Assembly (NCBI GenBank): GCA_947382625.1
Contig: CANDAG010000028.1
Coordinates: forward strand, 1-47,775
From: an uncultured Lachnospiraceae bacterium
Lineage (GTDB): Bacteria > Bacillota > Clostridia > Lachnospirales > Lachnospiraceae
Length of the DNA stretch: 47,775 bases
Direction of reading: 5' to 3'
A model generated the notes under the pieces. That model was not told where the DNA came from. It did not search any database and worked only from the letters and a program-made list of their open reading frames with translations. The first letter of the stretch is position 1; each line of letters starts with the position of its first letter. Below are positions 22,259-30,362 of this stretch, one piece after another. A program made the translations under genes and the position numbers.

Positions 22259-23734
22259 TCAACTGCTTATTGCCTGCTTCCACAAAAACTCCTGATCATC
22301 GTCAAAAAGAGAAAGCTGACGGTAAGTCATACCGTCCCTGTCAAAGGGAAGCCGCTCCTTCTCCCCGATCAGATTCCGGGTAATATAGTCCTCCTCCACC
22401 TTGGTGGGATACATCATCTTCCCATTGCAGGTGATAAAATACAGTGCACGCTTTAAGGTGACGCCAATCTTCTTCAAATCCTCAAAATTCAGATTTCCGC
22501 TCCGTCTCGCCCTTATGATCCTCTGGGCGCTTTTTACGCCAATCCCGGGAACTCTGAGGATTGTCCGATAGTCCGCCCGGTTGATCTCCACAGGAAACTG
22601 TTCCAAATGCCTTAGCGCCCAGTCTGCCTTGGGATCCAAAAGTACATTGAAATTAGGCTTTGCCTCACTCAAAAGCTCCCCCGCCTCAAAGCCGTAAAAC
22701 CTGAGCAGCCAGTCCGCCTGATAGAGCCTGTGCTCCCGGAGCAGGGGCGGTCCTCCCGGAAGAGCAGGCAGGTCTTTATCCTCATTGACACTGACAAAGG
22801 CGGAATAATACACCCTTTTCAGTTCAAATTTCTGATAAAGGCTTTCCGCTACCATCATAATCTGGTAGTCACTCTCCGGCGTAGCGCCTATGATCATCTG
22901 GGTGGACTGCCCTGCCGGTACAAAGGAAGGTGCATGCCGGTAAACCGCGATCTCATTCTTATTCTGGGTAATCCCCTGCTGGATCTGCCGCATGGGCGCG
23001 AGGATATTTTTACGGTGCTTGTTGGGCGCAAGGGTTTTCAGTCCTTCCGCAGTGGGAAGCTCCAGATTAACGCTCATCCTGTCCGCCAAAAGACCCAGCC
23101 GCCGCACCAGCTCCGGATCAGCTCCCGGAATAGCCTTTACGTGGATGTATCCCTGAAAGCGATAAACCGTCCGCAGCTTATATACCGCTTCATAGATCAG
23201 CTCCATGGTATCGCTGGGACTGCCGAGGATCCCTGAGCTCAAAAACAATCCTTCAATATAATTCCGCCGATAAAACTGAATGGTAAGCTCACAGATCTCA
23301 TCCGGCGTAAAGGACGCCCTTGGCACATCATTGGATCTGCGGTTAATACAGTATTTGCAGTCAAAAATGCACTCGTTGGTGAAAAGTATTTTGAGAAGGG
23401 ATATACATCTTCCGTCTGCGCTGAAGCTGTGACAGATCCCCGCCTTCGAGGTATTGCCGATGCCGGTTCCGTCCCCCTTACGCTCCACTCCGCTGGAGGA
23501 ACAGGAAACATCATACTTGGCGGCGTCTGAAAGGATTTCCAGCTTCCGCATCAGAGGCATGGGATCCTTATGGGAAGCTATCCCGCCGCCTGGGGCAGTG
23601 CCATTCTGCAAGATCGTATTCCTATATGAAATTATATTGTCCTGCGAGACTGCACTTTCCTGCGCAACATTGCTTCGGACCCTTCTACTGCTTTCTGATA
23701 CTGTCAGCTCCGTTCTCCCAAAATCAGCCGCCAT
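22259..23734 (-). CDS. Putative DNA modification/repair radical SAM protein
   Basis: A 491-residue enzyme. The CX3CX2C cluster motif is at C122, C126 and C129 (ECIFDCKYCINRR), inside a radical SAM barrel related to spore photoproduct lyase. A helix-hairpin-helix DNA-binding segment follows near 390-420 (ILRVPGIGVKSAQRIIRARR). The C-terminus contains QLSLF (473-477), a canonical sliding-clamp binding peptide. Start 23734 has GGAGG upstream and lies inside the end of rarA (11-base overlap). The first 60 residues before the conserved core are low complexity. It should repair or edit DNA in partnership with the TIGR03915 protein. Confidence 0.88.
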   Translation of the reverse strand: MAADFGRTELTVSESSRRVRSNVAQESAVSQDNIISYRNTILQNGTAPGGGIASHKDPMPLMRKLEILSDAAKYDVSCSSSGVERKGDGTGIGNTSKAGICHSFSADGRCISLLKILFTNECIFDCKYCINRRSNDVPRASFTPDEICELTIQFYRRNYIEGLFLSSGILGSPSDTMELIYEAVYKLRTVYRFQGYIHVKAIPGADPELVRRLGLLADRMSVNLELPTAEGLKTLAPNKHRKNILAPMRQIQQGITQNKNEIAVYRHAPSFVPAGQSTQMIIGATPESDYQIMMVAESLYQKFELKRVYYSAFVSVNEDKDLPALPGGPPLLREHRLYQADWLLRFYGFEAGELLSEAKPNFNVLLDPKADWALRHLEQFPVEINRADYRTILRVPGIGVKSAQRIIRARRSGNLNFEDLKKIGVTLKRALYFITCNGKMMYPTKVEEDYITRNLIGEKERLPFDRDGMTYRQLSLFDDDQEFLWKQAISS

Positions 23735-25169
23735 CGCCTTCCTCCCCGTAAGTACCATCGCTCAAATAAGAATTATCGCCTGGTTGAAAGCTATCATCCG
23801 GACAAGAACCGTCATCCAGACGAGAACCACCATTCGAAAGCTCCTCCCGCAGAGCCTTCTTGAATGCCTTCACCTGCCTGAGCTTCTCAGCCACACTTGC
23901 CTCTGCGCCCTGATTCCCGGGGACATAGTACTCCCGTCCTTTAAGCGCCTGTGGCAGGCATTCCATCTCCGTCAGCTTTTCTTCCCTGTCATGGGCATAC
24001 TGATAGCCTTCTCCGTAGTGCAGCTCCTGCATCAGAGAAGTCACTCCGTTTCTGATCTGAAGCGGTACCGGTTCGGTCAACATCCTCGCCGCATCCTGCT
24101 TTGCTGTTTCATAGCCCACATAAAGGGCATTGGACTTGGGCGCCATGGAAAGGTAAACCACCGCATGTGTCAGATTCACATTGCACTCCGGCATCCCGTT
24201 AAAATGGCAGGCCTGATAGGCGGCCACTGCCACCGAAAGCGCTCCGGAATCCGCAATCCCCACATCCTCACTGGCAAACCGTACCAGACGCCTGGCAACA
24301 TAAAGAGGATCCTCCCCGGCCTCCAGCATCCTGGCCAGCCAGTAAACAGCGGCATCCGGATCGCTGTTTCTCATGGACTTGTGCAACGCCGATATCAGGT
24401 TATAGTGCTCCTCACCGTTTCTGTCATAGAGAAGCATCTTCTTACCGGTACATTGCTCAAGCACTTCCTCTCCCACTGTAACCGAGCCGTCCGTCTCGAT
24501 CCGCCCGTTCAGTACCGCCATATCCAGAGTGTTGAGCGCCATCCTGGCATCCCCGTTTGCAAAAACTGCAATGGCGTTTAAAAGTCTTTCGTCTATATGG
24601 ATCACCTGACTGCCAAGCCCCCGCCGGTCTGTAAGAGCGTTGTGCAGAAGCCTTCGCATATCCTCAGGCGTCAGAGCCTTAAGCACAAAAACCTTGCATC
24701 TGGAAAGCAGCGCAGAATTGATCTCGAAAGAGGGATTCTCCGTAGTGGCTCCGATAAGGATGATACTTCCCTTCTCCACATAGGGAAGAAAGGCGTCCTG
24801 CTGAGCTTTATTGAAGCGGTGGATCTCGTCCACAAACACAATGGTCCTTTGTCCCATCAATCTACTGTCCTCCGCTTGCTTCATGACCTCCCTGATTTCT
24901 TTGATCCCACTGGTCACTGCACTGAAATCTATAAATGACGCCCGTGTCATATGTGCAATGATCCGTGCCAGCGTGGTTTTCCCCACTCCCGGCGGCCCCC
25001 AGAAGATCATGGAACTGATCATATCCTTCTCAAGAATCTGCCGGAGCACCTTGCCTTTCCCCACCAGATGTTCTTGACCAATATAGTCATCAAGTGTCTG
25101 CGGCCTTAGCCTGCTGGCAAGAGGCGCGCTCATATTAACTTCCGCAGAAAACAGTGACAGCTGTTCCAT
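23724..25169 (-). CDS. rarA: RarA/MgsA replication-associated AAA+ ATPase
   Basis: A 481-residue clamp-loader-like ATPase acting at stalled forks. PLASRLRPQTLDDYIGQEHLVG opens the conserved part; Walker A is WGPPGVGKTT (K64), Walker B VFVDEIHRF (D114, E115), then sensor 1 GATTENPSFEIN and the C-terminal tetramerisation part (LARMLEAGEDPLYVARRLVRFASEDVG). QLSLF at residues 3-7 is a sliding-clamp binding motif. I chose ATG 25169; the longer in-frame start lies upstream of the promoter. The last 35 residues (GSRLDDGSCPDDSFQPGD...) are an odd Asp/Gly/Ser tail. First gene of the repair operon, under a LexA-type box. Confidence 0.92.
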   Translation of the reverse strand: MEQLSLFSAEVNMSAPLASRLRPQTLDDYIGQEHLVGKGKVLRQILEKDMISSMIFWGPPGVGKTTLARIIAHMTRASFIDFSAVTSGIKEIREVMKQAEDSRLMGQRTIVFVDEIHRFNKAQQDAFLPYVEKGSIILIGATTENPSFEINSALLSRCKVFVLKALTPEDMRRLLHNALTDRRGLGSQVIHIDERLLNAIAVFANGDARMALNTLDMAVLNGRIETDGSVTVGEEVLEQCTGKKMLLYDRNGEEHYNLISALHKSMRNSDPDAAVYWLARMLEAGEDPLYVARRLVRFASEDVGIADSGALSVAVAAYQACHFNGMPECNVNLTHAVVYLSMAPKSNALYVGYETAKQDAARMLTEPVPLQIRNGVTSLMQELHYGEGYQYAHDREEKLTEMECLPQALKGREYYVPGNQGAEASVAEKLRQVKAFKKALREELSNGGSRLDDGSCPDDSFQPGDNSYLSDGTYGEEGDGG

Positions 25170-25207
25170 CGTTGCTATTGTGCTCCTTTCAAAATATGGA
25201 TGTATCT

Positions 25208-25221
25208 TGAACGTATGTTTG
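25208..25221. promoter_or_regulatory. LexA/DinR (SOS) box at the rarA transcription start
   Basis: TGAACGTATGTTTG matches the inner 12 positions of the Gram-positive SOS consensus CGAACRNRYGTTYC. It sits 7 bases beyond the -10 box, on the expected transcription start. A weaker copy, AGAACATTTGTTTG, is at 25267-25280, just upstream of the -35. Confidence 0.65.
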
Positions 25222-25227
25222 GGTTTT

Positions 25228-25256
25228 ATCATAGCACATTTGAGATCATATGACAA
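25228..25256 (-). promoter_or_regulatory. Promoter of the rarA repair operon
   Basis: Minus strand TTGTCA (25251-25256), 17-base spacer, TATGAT (25228-25233). It predicts a leader of about 50 bases before ATG 25169. Confidence 0.75.
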
Positions 25257-25341
25257 TCCCTTTGAAAGAACATTTGTTTGCATCGGTGATGCAGTCATTC
25301 TGATTCACAATGGATACGGGACAGCTTCGCTGAGATTTTCC

Positions 25342-25370
25342 TTGAAGATAATAAAGAAAGGCTTTATTAT
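25342..25370 (+). promoter_or_regulatory. Promoter of the 235-residue membrane protein gene
   Basis: TTGAAG, 17 bases, TATTAT (continuing AAT), about 90 bases before ATG 25460. Confidence 0.5.
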
Positions 25371-25459
25371 AATGAAGGAACAGCGAGTCCATTTCCCCTG
25401 GCCAGGTATTTTCAATGCATGCGCCAGGGAGATGGCCAAAAACTTAAGGAGGCGGGAAA

Positions 25460-26167
25460 ATGGAAGAACGAGTAAAAGCATGGCTTGAGCAGGAGCTTGG
25501 CGAATATTCAAAGGCCATGAAAGAATTTAATCGGAAACTCACAAGAATGATGTACCTGGCAATGGCCGGCAGTGTGGTGGGCCTCACGGCTCTGGGCTTC
25601 TATGTGGGGGGCGACGCCGCAACGGTTTTTACCCTGCACTTCCCCATAGGCTGCGGAATCGCTCTGATTATCTGGCTCTGTTTTTACATCCAGGTGAAAG
25701 TGACATCCGGCAAAAAGGTGCGGGCTGCTTATGAAAAAGCAATCGGCCAGGCGTTTCATTCCCAGGAGGATGAAAATATTTTCATCCATCAGATGGAAAA
25801 TCACGACTATGGGACGGTCAATTTTATGAATACCGTGGTCGACAAGTATCCCTGCCGTTTTCTTGCAGGGCCTGATTATCTGATGTATTTCAGGGATCTG
25901 AACTGCTTTTTTATCCGGACGGCAGACATCAAATCCACTTATGCCCAGGAAGAAAAGACCAGACTGCGTTACCATATGGGCGATTACCATATTATGCAGA
26001 ATGTGGCCATGGGAATTTCTCTCATGATCGATTATAAGGAAGACTCTGTCTCTGCAAAGGAGCGAAACAGCGACAAAATCTATCTTGAAAACGGCAGGCA
26101 GCTCACACAGGTGCTTGACCTGATCAGAAAACATTGTCCTGTCAGCAGTGAGTTTATGGCGCAGTAA
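25460..26167 (+). CDS. Hypothetical membrane protein with cytoplasmic PH-like region
   Basis: A 235-residue protein with an excellent AAGGAGG site. A basic/acidic helical head (1-30) precedes two membrane helices (about 32-50 and 58-78), then a soluble part of about 155 residues with regularly spaced strands (YPCRFLAGPDYLMYFRDLNCFFIRTADIKS). The soluble part may fold like a bacterial PH domain, but I recognise no family. It is alone, bounded by its own promoter and a bidirectional terminator. Confidence 0.7.
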   Translation: MEERVKAWLEQELGEYSKAMKEFNRKLTRMMYLAMAGSVVGLTALGFYVGGDAATVFTLHFPIGCGIALIIWLCFYIQVKVTSGKKVRAAYEKAIGQAFHSQEDENIFIHQMENHDYGTVNFMNTVVDKYPCRFLAGPDYLMYFRDLNCFFIRTADIKSTYAQEEKTRLRYHMGDYHIMQNVAMGISLMIDYKEDSVSAKERNSDKIYLENGRQLTQVLDLIRKHCPVSSEFMAQ

Positions 26168-26260
26168 GCGATACCATGATGAACTCCTTCTATGCGGAAA
26201 AGAATTATGACGTAGATTGGAGCGGAGCGAAATAAAAAGAAGGGCTGTCGCACAAAAAAT

Positions 26261-26292
26261 TCTCCGGTCAAAGTGTAAACTTTTTCCGGAGA
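26261..26292. terminator. Bidirectional terminator between convergent genes
   Basis: TCTCCGG and CCGGAGA arms with an inner AAAGT / ACTTT pairing, flanked by an A-run on the left and a T-rich stretch on the right. It serves the 25460 gene and the AIM24 gene. Confidence 0.75.
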
Positions 26293-26310
26293 TTTCTTGT
26301 CACAGGCTTT

Positions 26311-26988
26311 CTATTTACTGGAAGGCACAAAGGGAATGATCCTCTTGGCCAGCTCCGCAACGCTCATGGTCTGGAGCCATACCTTTCCCGGCCCTGTCAG
26401 AGTTGAAAGGAAAAGTCCTTCACCTCCGAACAAAACATTGGCAAAGCCCTTGACCATCTCAGAGGAATAGGTTACTCCTGCCTCAAAGAAAGCAATGTTT
26501 CCTGTATCTACTTTTATCTTTTCTCCGGGAGCTAATTCCTTTTCTACAATAGTTCCGTCAAGCTCCAAAAAAGCAAGCCCCTGTCCTGTATATCTCTGCA
26601 GCACAAAGCCCTCTCCGCCGAAAAAGCCGGATTTCACTCCCGTCACATAAGCGCTCAGAGTCACATTGGGCGTCGCACACAGGAAAGAATTCTTCTGTGC
26701 TATGTACTCCTTGCCCGGCCCGATCTCCAACACCTTGATCTCTCCCGGAAAGCTGGAAGCAAGAGTGATTTCCGAATCCGGTCTCTGAGCTGTATAGGTC
26801 GCCATGAAAAGACTCTCCCCGGAAAACATTCTGCCAATCCCCTTCATAAGACCGCCCTTCATGTTGGTCTCCATGGAAAATCCGTCTGACATCCAGGTCA
26901 TACCGCCTGACTGGGTGTAAATGCTCTCTCCCGGTTCCATTGTGATGGTCAGCGCCGGCATGGGCGCTCCTGCAATTTTGTAATGCAT
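26311..26988 (-). CDS. AIM24/TIGR00266-family protein
   Basis: A 225-residue all-beta cytoplasmic protein. Recognisable parts are MEPGESIYTQSGGMTWMSDG, the LATYTA-like repeat FMATYTAQRPDSEITLASSFPGEI, and FGGEGFVLQRYTGQGLAFLELDG. The fold is a pseudo-symmetric beta prism; function in bacteria is not settled. AGGAGAG lies upstream of ATG 26988, and a TTGACA promoter lies at 27028-27056. It is monocistronic and divergent from the acyltransferase. Confidence 0.88.
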   Translation of the reverse strand: MHYKIAGAPMPALTITMEPGESIYTQSGGMTWMSDGFSMETNMKGGLMKGIGRMFSGESLFMATYTAQRPDSEITLASSFPGEIKVLEIGPGKEYIAQKNSFLCATPNVTLSAYVTGVKSGFFGGEGFVLQRYTGQGLAFLELDGTIVEKELAPGEKIKVDTGNIAFFEAGVTYSSEMVKGFANVLFGGEGLFLSTLTGPGKVWLQTMSVAELAKRIIPFVPSSK

Positions 26989-27027
26989 ATGCTCACTCTC
27001 CTGTCTGTATATACTTTTTACTCTCTT

Positions 27028-27056
27028 ATTGTGTGTTTTTGACGGAAAAATGTCAA
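27028..27056 (-). promoter_or_regulatory. Promoter of the AIM24 gene
   Basis: Minus strand TTGACA (27051-27056), 17-base spacer, CACAAT (27028-27033). Confidence 0.55.
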
Positions 27057-27069
27057 GAAGAATGTCATC

Positions 27070-27098
27070 TTGAAACCATCCCTTATTTGTGGTATATT
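27070..27098 (+). promoter_or_regulatory. Promoter of the acyltransferase gene
   Basis: TTGAAA (27070-27075), 17-base spacer, TATATT (27093-27098). The TTG of the -35 is also the first possible start codon of the frame, which rules that start out. Confidence 0.7.
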
Positions 27099-27109
27099 TT
27101 TTTGTAGAA

Positions 27110-27135
27110 AAGAGTTGACCCGGCGGTCAACTCTT
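27110..27135 (+). promoter_or_regulatory. Perfect 11-bp inverted repeat in the acyltransferase leader
   Basis: AAGAGTTGACC, CGGC loop, GGTCAACTCTT. It begins about 5 bases past the predicted transcription start. TTGACC-N4-GGTCAA resembles operators of TetR-type dimers; it could also act as an RNA hairpin. No T tract follows, so it is not a simple terminator. Confidence 0.7.
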
Positions 27136-27171
27136 GCAATTTCCTATAAGTTAAAAAGCGAGGGCGCTGCT

Positions 27172-27882
27172 GTGTTAAGATTTTGTTTTGTTATTTTAAT
27201 TTCTCTTCCCTTTGTGATATTTTATCTGGGCAAGGCTACTTATATTGAAAAGCATGAAGAACGTTATACGGAAGATGACCGATATGCGGTAGCTCAGCGC
27301 GCTGTTTCTATTTTGCAGCGTAACGGCCGGATACATACGGAGGTCTACGGAACCGAAAATCTCCCTCAGGAGGGCGGCTACGTAATGTACTCCAACCATC
27401 AGGGAAAATACGATGCCCTCGGTATTATCTCCGGCCACTCCAAGCCCTGCACGGTACTGATCGATGACAAACGTTCCCATCAGCTGATCACCACTCAGTT
27501 TATTTCTCTGCTCAGGGGAAGCCGGCTGGACAAGACCGATATGAAGCAGCAGCTGAAGACGATTCTGAATATTGTTGATGAAGTGAAGTCCGGAAGGAAA
27601 TATATTGTTTTTCCGGAAGGCGGCTATTATCATAACAGAAATAAAGTCCATGATTTCCTTCCCGGCGCTTTCAAGTGTTCCATCAAATCCCGGACTCCCA
27701 TTGTCCCTGTTGCGCTCATCGACTCCTACAAGCCCTTTGAGCTCAACTCCCTGAAGGCAGTCAGGACACAGGTACATTTTCTGCCGCCAATCCCCTATGA
27801 GGATTATAAAGAAATGAACTCAAAAGAGATTGCTGAAAAGACCAGAGAGCAGATCATTACAAAGATCAGGGAAGTATGCTGA
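27172..27882 (+). CDS. PlsC-family 1-acylglycerol-3-phosphate acyltransferase
   Basis: A 236-residue membrane-associated enzyme. The GTG at 27172 is the best start: upstream starts lie in the promoter or hairpin. A single membrane helix (about 2-20, CFVILISLPFVIFYLGKA) precedes the catalytic motif SNHQGKYD (H76, D81 in the HX4D spacing) and the substrate motif VFPEGGYYHN near 147. It should transfer an acyl chain to lysophosphatidic acid or a related acceptor in phospholipid synthesis. It stands alone and converges with the ThrE-like pair. Confidence 0.85.
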   Translation: MLRFCFVILISLPFVIFYLGKATYIEKHEERYTEDDRYAVAQRAVSILQRNGRIHTEVYGTENLPQEGGYVMYSNHQGKYDALGIISGHSKPCTVLIDDKRSHQLITTQFISLLRGSRLDKTDMKQQLKTILNIVDEVKSGRKYIVFPEGGYYHNRNKVHDFLPGAFKCSIKSRTPIVPVALIDSYKPFELNSLKAVRTQVHFLPPIPYEDYKEMNSKEIAEKTREQIITKIREVC

Positions 27883-27892
27883 ATACAGCACT

Positions 27893-28333
27893 TTACCTGT
27901 GCCTTTGTCTTCTCATCTTAAAAAACTTCTCCGGCACCTCAAAGACCAGCACGATTCCAAGCACAATGGCAAAGGCGGCTTTGACCGCCGCAAAGCCATT
28001 GTCGGCGGCTTCTGCCGGACGATCCGTCACAAGATAGTATGCCGTCCAGTAAATCCCCGTTCCCGGCACCAGCGGAAAAATCCCTGCGGTCAAAAACACG
28101 GTTGCCGGACACCTCTCCCAGACCGCAAGAAACCGTGACAGCAACACCACAAGAAACGTTGCAAAAAATGTTGCTTCTGTTGCCGTACAGGAGGTATATG
28201 ATGCCAGCACGGAATAGAGCCACCAGCCTGCCCCTCCCACAAGGCCGCAATACACATAATATTGCCGCGGCACGCCATAAAGAACCGAGAAGGCTACTGT
28301 TCCAAAAACTGCAGCGATGACCTGACCGATCAT
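27893..28333 (-). CDS. ThrE-type exporter, small membrane subunit (DUF3815-like)
   Basis: A 146-residue protein with four or five helices: MIGQVIAAVFGTVAFSVLYG, YVYCGLVGGAGWWLY, then VFLTAGIFPLVPGTGIYWTAYYLV, the signature shared with the large subunit. In Firmicutes the threonine/serine exporter ThrE is split into two genes, and this is the shorter half. ATG 28333 overlaps the large-subunit stop (ATGA); the longer in-frame start lacks support. The substrate is not proven by sequence. Confidence 0.85.
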   Translation of the reverse strand: MIGQVIAAVFGTVAFSVLYGVPRQYYVYCGLVGGAGWWLYSVLASYTSCTATEATFFATFLVVLLSRFLAVWERCPATVFLTAGIFPLVPGTGIYWTAYYLVTDRPAEAADNGFAAVKAAFAIVLGIVLVFEVPEKFFKMRRQRHR

Positions 28334-29127
28334 AACAAAATCCCCCCAAAAACCCGGTGATAAATAATAAACATCACACCTACTCCAATTGCTATGCACA
28401 GAAACACCAGAATCGCATCCAAAAGCCGCACCGCCCCGGAAATATAATCCCCGTCTGCAATATCACGTATCCCATTGGTAAAGGCAACTCCGGGCACCAG
28501 CGGAATGATCGATCCGATGACCATATGACTGAGATTTTCTCCCAGTCCTATCTGATTGCTGACTATACAGGTCAATGTAACCAGCATGCCTCCGCAAATA
28601 TTTTTGGTGATCTTGGATATATGGGATGTCCTGATCAGCAACAGGAAAACATATAACAGCATGCCGGCAACAAAGGCCACTGCGCTGTCTCGCAGACTTC
28701 CGCCAAAAAGATAACAAAAGCAGGCACTGCCTACCCCTGATGCGAGAATCTGTATAGGAAAGGTTTTTCCCGGCATTTGCCGTATCTGCTCCAGCTTTTC
28801 TTTTGCCTGCTCTATGCTGCAGCGTCCCTCTGCCACTTCCCTGGAGAGCTGATTAACGGCTATTACCTTATCCAGCTGCGCTCCCTTTACAGGGATATGC
28901 TGAACCTTTGCGTACTGTCCTCCCGAACTGTTATCGCCCTGGCTGCCCGTTATAAAAATGCCGTTGCTCAGCACAAAAAAATTCTCAGATTCCACTCCGA
29001 AATGCCTGCATATCCGTTCCATGGTCTCTTCCACCCTGGAGATCTCCGCACCATTTTCCAACAGAATATGCCCGGCAGCCATGGCAACCTCCAGAACCTC
29101 GTGGTCATCTTTCTTTTGATCCTGCAT
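28330..29127 (-). CDS. ThrE-type threonine/serine exporter, large subunit
   Basis: A 265-residue protein. The N-terminal 115 residues are the soluble ThrE domain (EVAMAAGHILLENGAEISRVEETMERIC and FFVLSNGIFIT), followed by five membrane helices with GSIIPLVPGVAFTNGIRDIADGDYISG. It exports threonine, serine or a similar small metabolite with its small partner. ATG 29127 lies one base after the yaaA stop, with AGGGA inside that gene, so it is coupled. The 55 extra residues of the longer frame are the antisense-like end of yaaA and are rejected. Confidence 0.88.
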   Translation of the reverse strand: MQDQKKDDHEVLEVAMAAGHILLENGAEISRVEETMERICRHFGVESENFFVLSNGIFITGSQGDNSSGGQYAKVQHIPVKGAQLDKVIAVNQLSREVAEGRCSIEQAKEKLEQIRQMPGKTFPIQILASGVGSACFCYLFGGSLRDSAVAFVAGMLLYVFLLLIRTSHISKITKNICGGMLVTLTCIVSNQIGLGENLSHMVIGSIIPLVPGVAFTNGIRDIADGDYISGAVRLLDAILVFLCIAIGVGVMFIIYHRVFGGILL

Positions 29128-29128
29128 A

Positions 29129-29884
29129 TTACGCGTCCCTTGTTTCCCTCTTAATAAAAACAAAATTTCTCTCATCCGACCTGTCTTCATCAAAACCATA
29201 GCCGGGCACATCAAGGCTCTTAAGCTCCTTTGGCTGCTGCACATGGTTTTCCGCCATAAGCCTGACCATCTGTCCTCTGGCCATTTTGGCATACACGCCC
29301 TTCTGTACCACTTTTCCTTTTTCTATTTCCCCGAATACACAGGTGATCAACCGGTCAGATGGCCTCAGGCAGGCTTCAATGCACCGGGAATATTCCTTCG
29401 ATGCAAGGTTGATGATGATCCCGCTGCCATCCGAAACCTCATCATAAAGCTTCCGATCCCAAAACTCATAAAGATTTTTCCCCTCTATGGATGCCTTTGC
29501 CTGCATTTCCAACCGGTAGGGAGTCACGCCATCCATGGGCCTGAGCACCCCATAAAAGCCGGACAGGATCCGCAAATGCTCCTGTACATAAGAAAAGGCA
29601 CCATCCTCAAAAACATTAGGCGCCATATACTGATAGGCGATCCCGTCATAGGAAAGGATCGCCGGTGTCAGCCTCTTTTGCAGATCCATATTTTGTAGCC
29701 GTTCTATGTTTTGCTGCGCAATCTTGTCATTACACTTCCAGAGTGCCTTCAATTCTTCATAGGAAAGCGCGCGGAGCCAGTCCCTGAGCTGCTCTGCTTC
29801 CTTCAAAAATACCGGGAGTCCGTCTGCCGGAAGCGTATCGTCATCCATCCTCATCTTTTTGGCAGGAGAAAGGATGATCCTCAT
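29129..29884 (-). CDS. yaaA: YaaA-family peroxide stress protein
   Basis: A 251-residue protein beginning MRIILSPAKKM, the family signature, with LSGFYGVLRPMDGVTPYRLEM, FWDRKLYDEV and INLASKEYSR in the middle, and the RGQMVRLMAENHVQQPKEL end. In E. coli YaaA lowers free intracellular iron under peroxide stress. Its ATG overlaps the peroxidase stop (29881-29884), placing it in a peroxide-defence unit with the thiol peroxidase. Confidence 0.92.
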   Translation of the reverse strand: MRIILSPAKKMRMDDDTLPADGLPVFLKEAEQLRDWLRALSYEELKALWKCNDKIAQQNIERLQNMDLQKRLTPAILSYDGIAYQYMAPNVFEDGAFSYVQEHLRILSGFYGVLRPMDGVTPYRLEMQAKASIEGKNLYEFWDRKLYDEVSDGSGIIINLASKEYSRCIEACLRPSDRLITCVFGEIEKGKVVQKGVYAKMARGQMVRLMAENHVQQPKELKSLDVPGYGFDEDRSDERNFVFIKRETRDA

Positions 29885-30336
29885 GAAAGCTCCTCCAGCA
29901 TCTCCCGGGGGTTATCCGCCGTTTTGACCTTATCAAGAGCTTTGATGATGCTTCCCTCTTCATCGATCAGATAGGTGGTCCGCACCACTCCCATGGACAC
30001 CTTGCCGTAATTTTTCTTTTCTTTCCAGACATCATAAGCCTTGATCGCCGTCAATTCCGTATCCGAAAGAAGGGTAAAGGGCAGACCGTATTTCTCCTCA
30101 AACTTCTTGTGGGAGGCCACGGAATCCTTGCTGATACCGATCACAACGGCTCCCTTTTCCTGAAACTGGGGATACAGCTCCCCGAAACCACAGGCCTGCT
30201 TTGTACACCCCGGCGTGTTATCCTTCGGGTAAAAATAAAGGATCACCTTCTGCCCTTTGTAATCCGACAGAGAATGGAGCTCTCCGTTTTGATCCGCCAG
30301 TGTAAAATCCGGCGCTTTCGTTCCTGTCTGTAGCAT
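29881..30336 (-). CDS. bcp: Thioredoxin-dependent thiol peroxidase (BCP-type peroxiredoxin)
   Basis: A 151-residue cytoplasmic enzyme that reduces hydroperoxides at the expense of thioredoxin. The peroxidatic Cys44 and resolving Cys49 are in DNTPGCTKQACGF, the alpha-type BCP spacing. KAPDFTLADQNG and YFYPKDNTPG are family marks. ATG 30336 has GGAGAG upstream; the codon at 30351 does not. First gene of bcp-yaaA-thrE-thrE, all overlapping or one base apart. It follows the AAA/nuclease gene by only 26 bases, so its promoter is not obvious. Confidence 0.93.
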   Translation of the reverse strand: MLQTGTKAPDFTLADQNGELHSLSDYKGQKVILYFYPKDNTPGCTKQACGFGELYPQFQEKGAVVIGISKDSVASHKKFEEKYGLPFTLLSDTELTAIKAYDVWKEKKNYGKVSMGVVRTTYLIDEEGSIIKALDKVKTADNPREMLEELS

Positions 30337-30362
30337 GTTATCTCTCCTCAAATAATAGATTT

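Noticed and set aside
23454-24581. 375-codon plus-strand ORF
   Set aside because: Antisense to rarA and the radical SAM gene; no start signals or domains.
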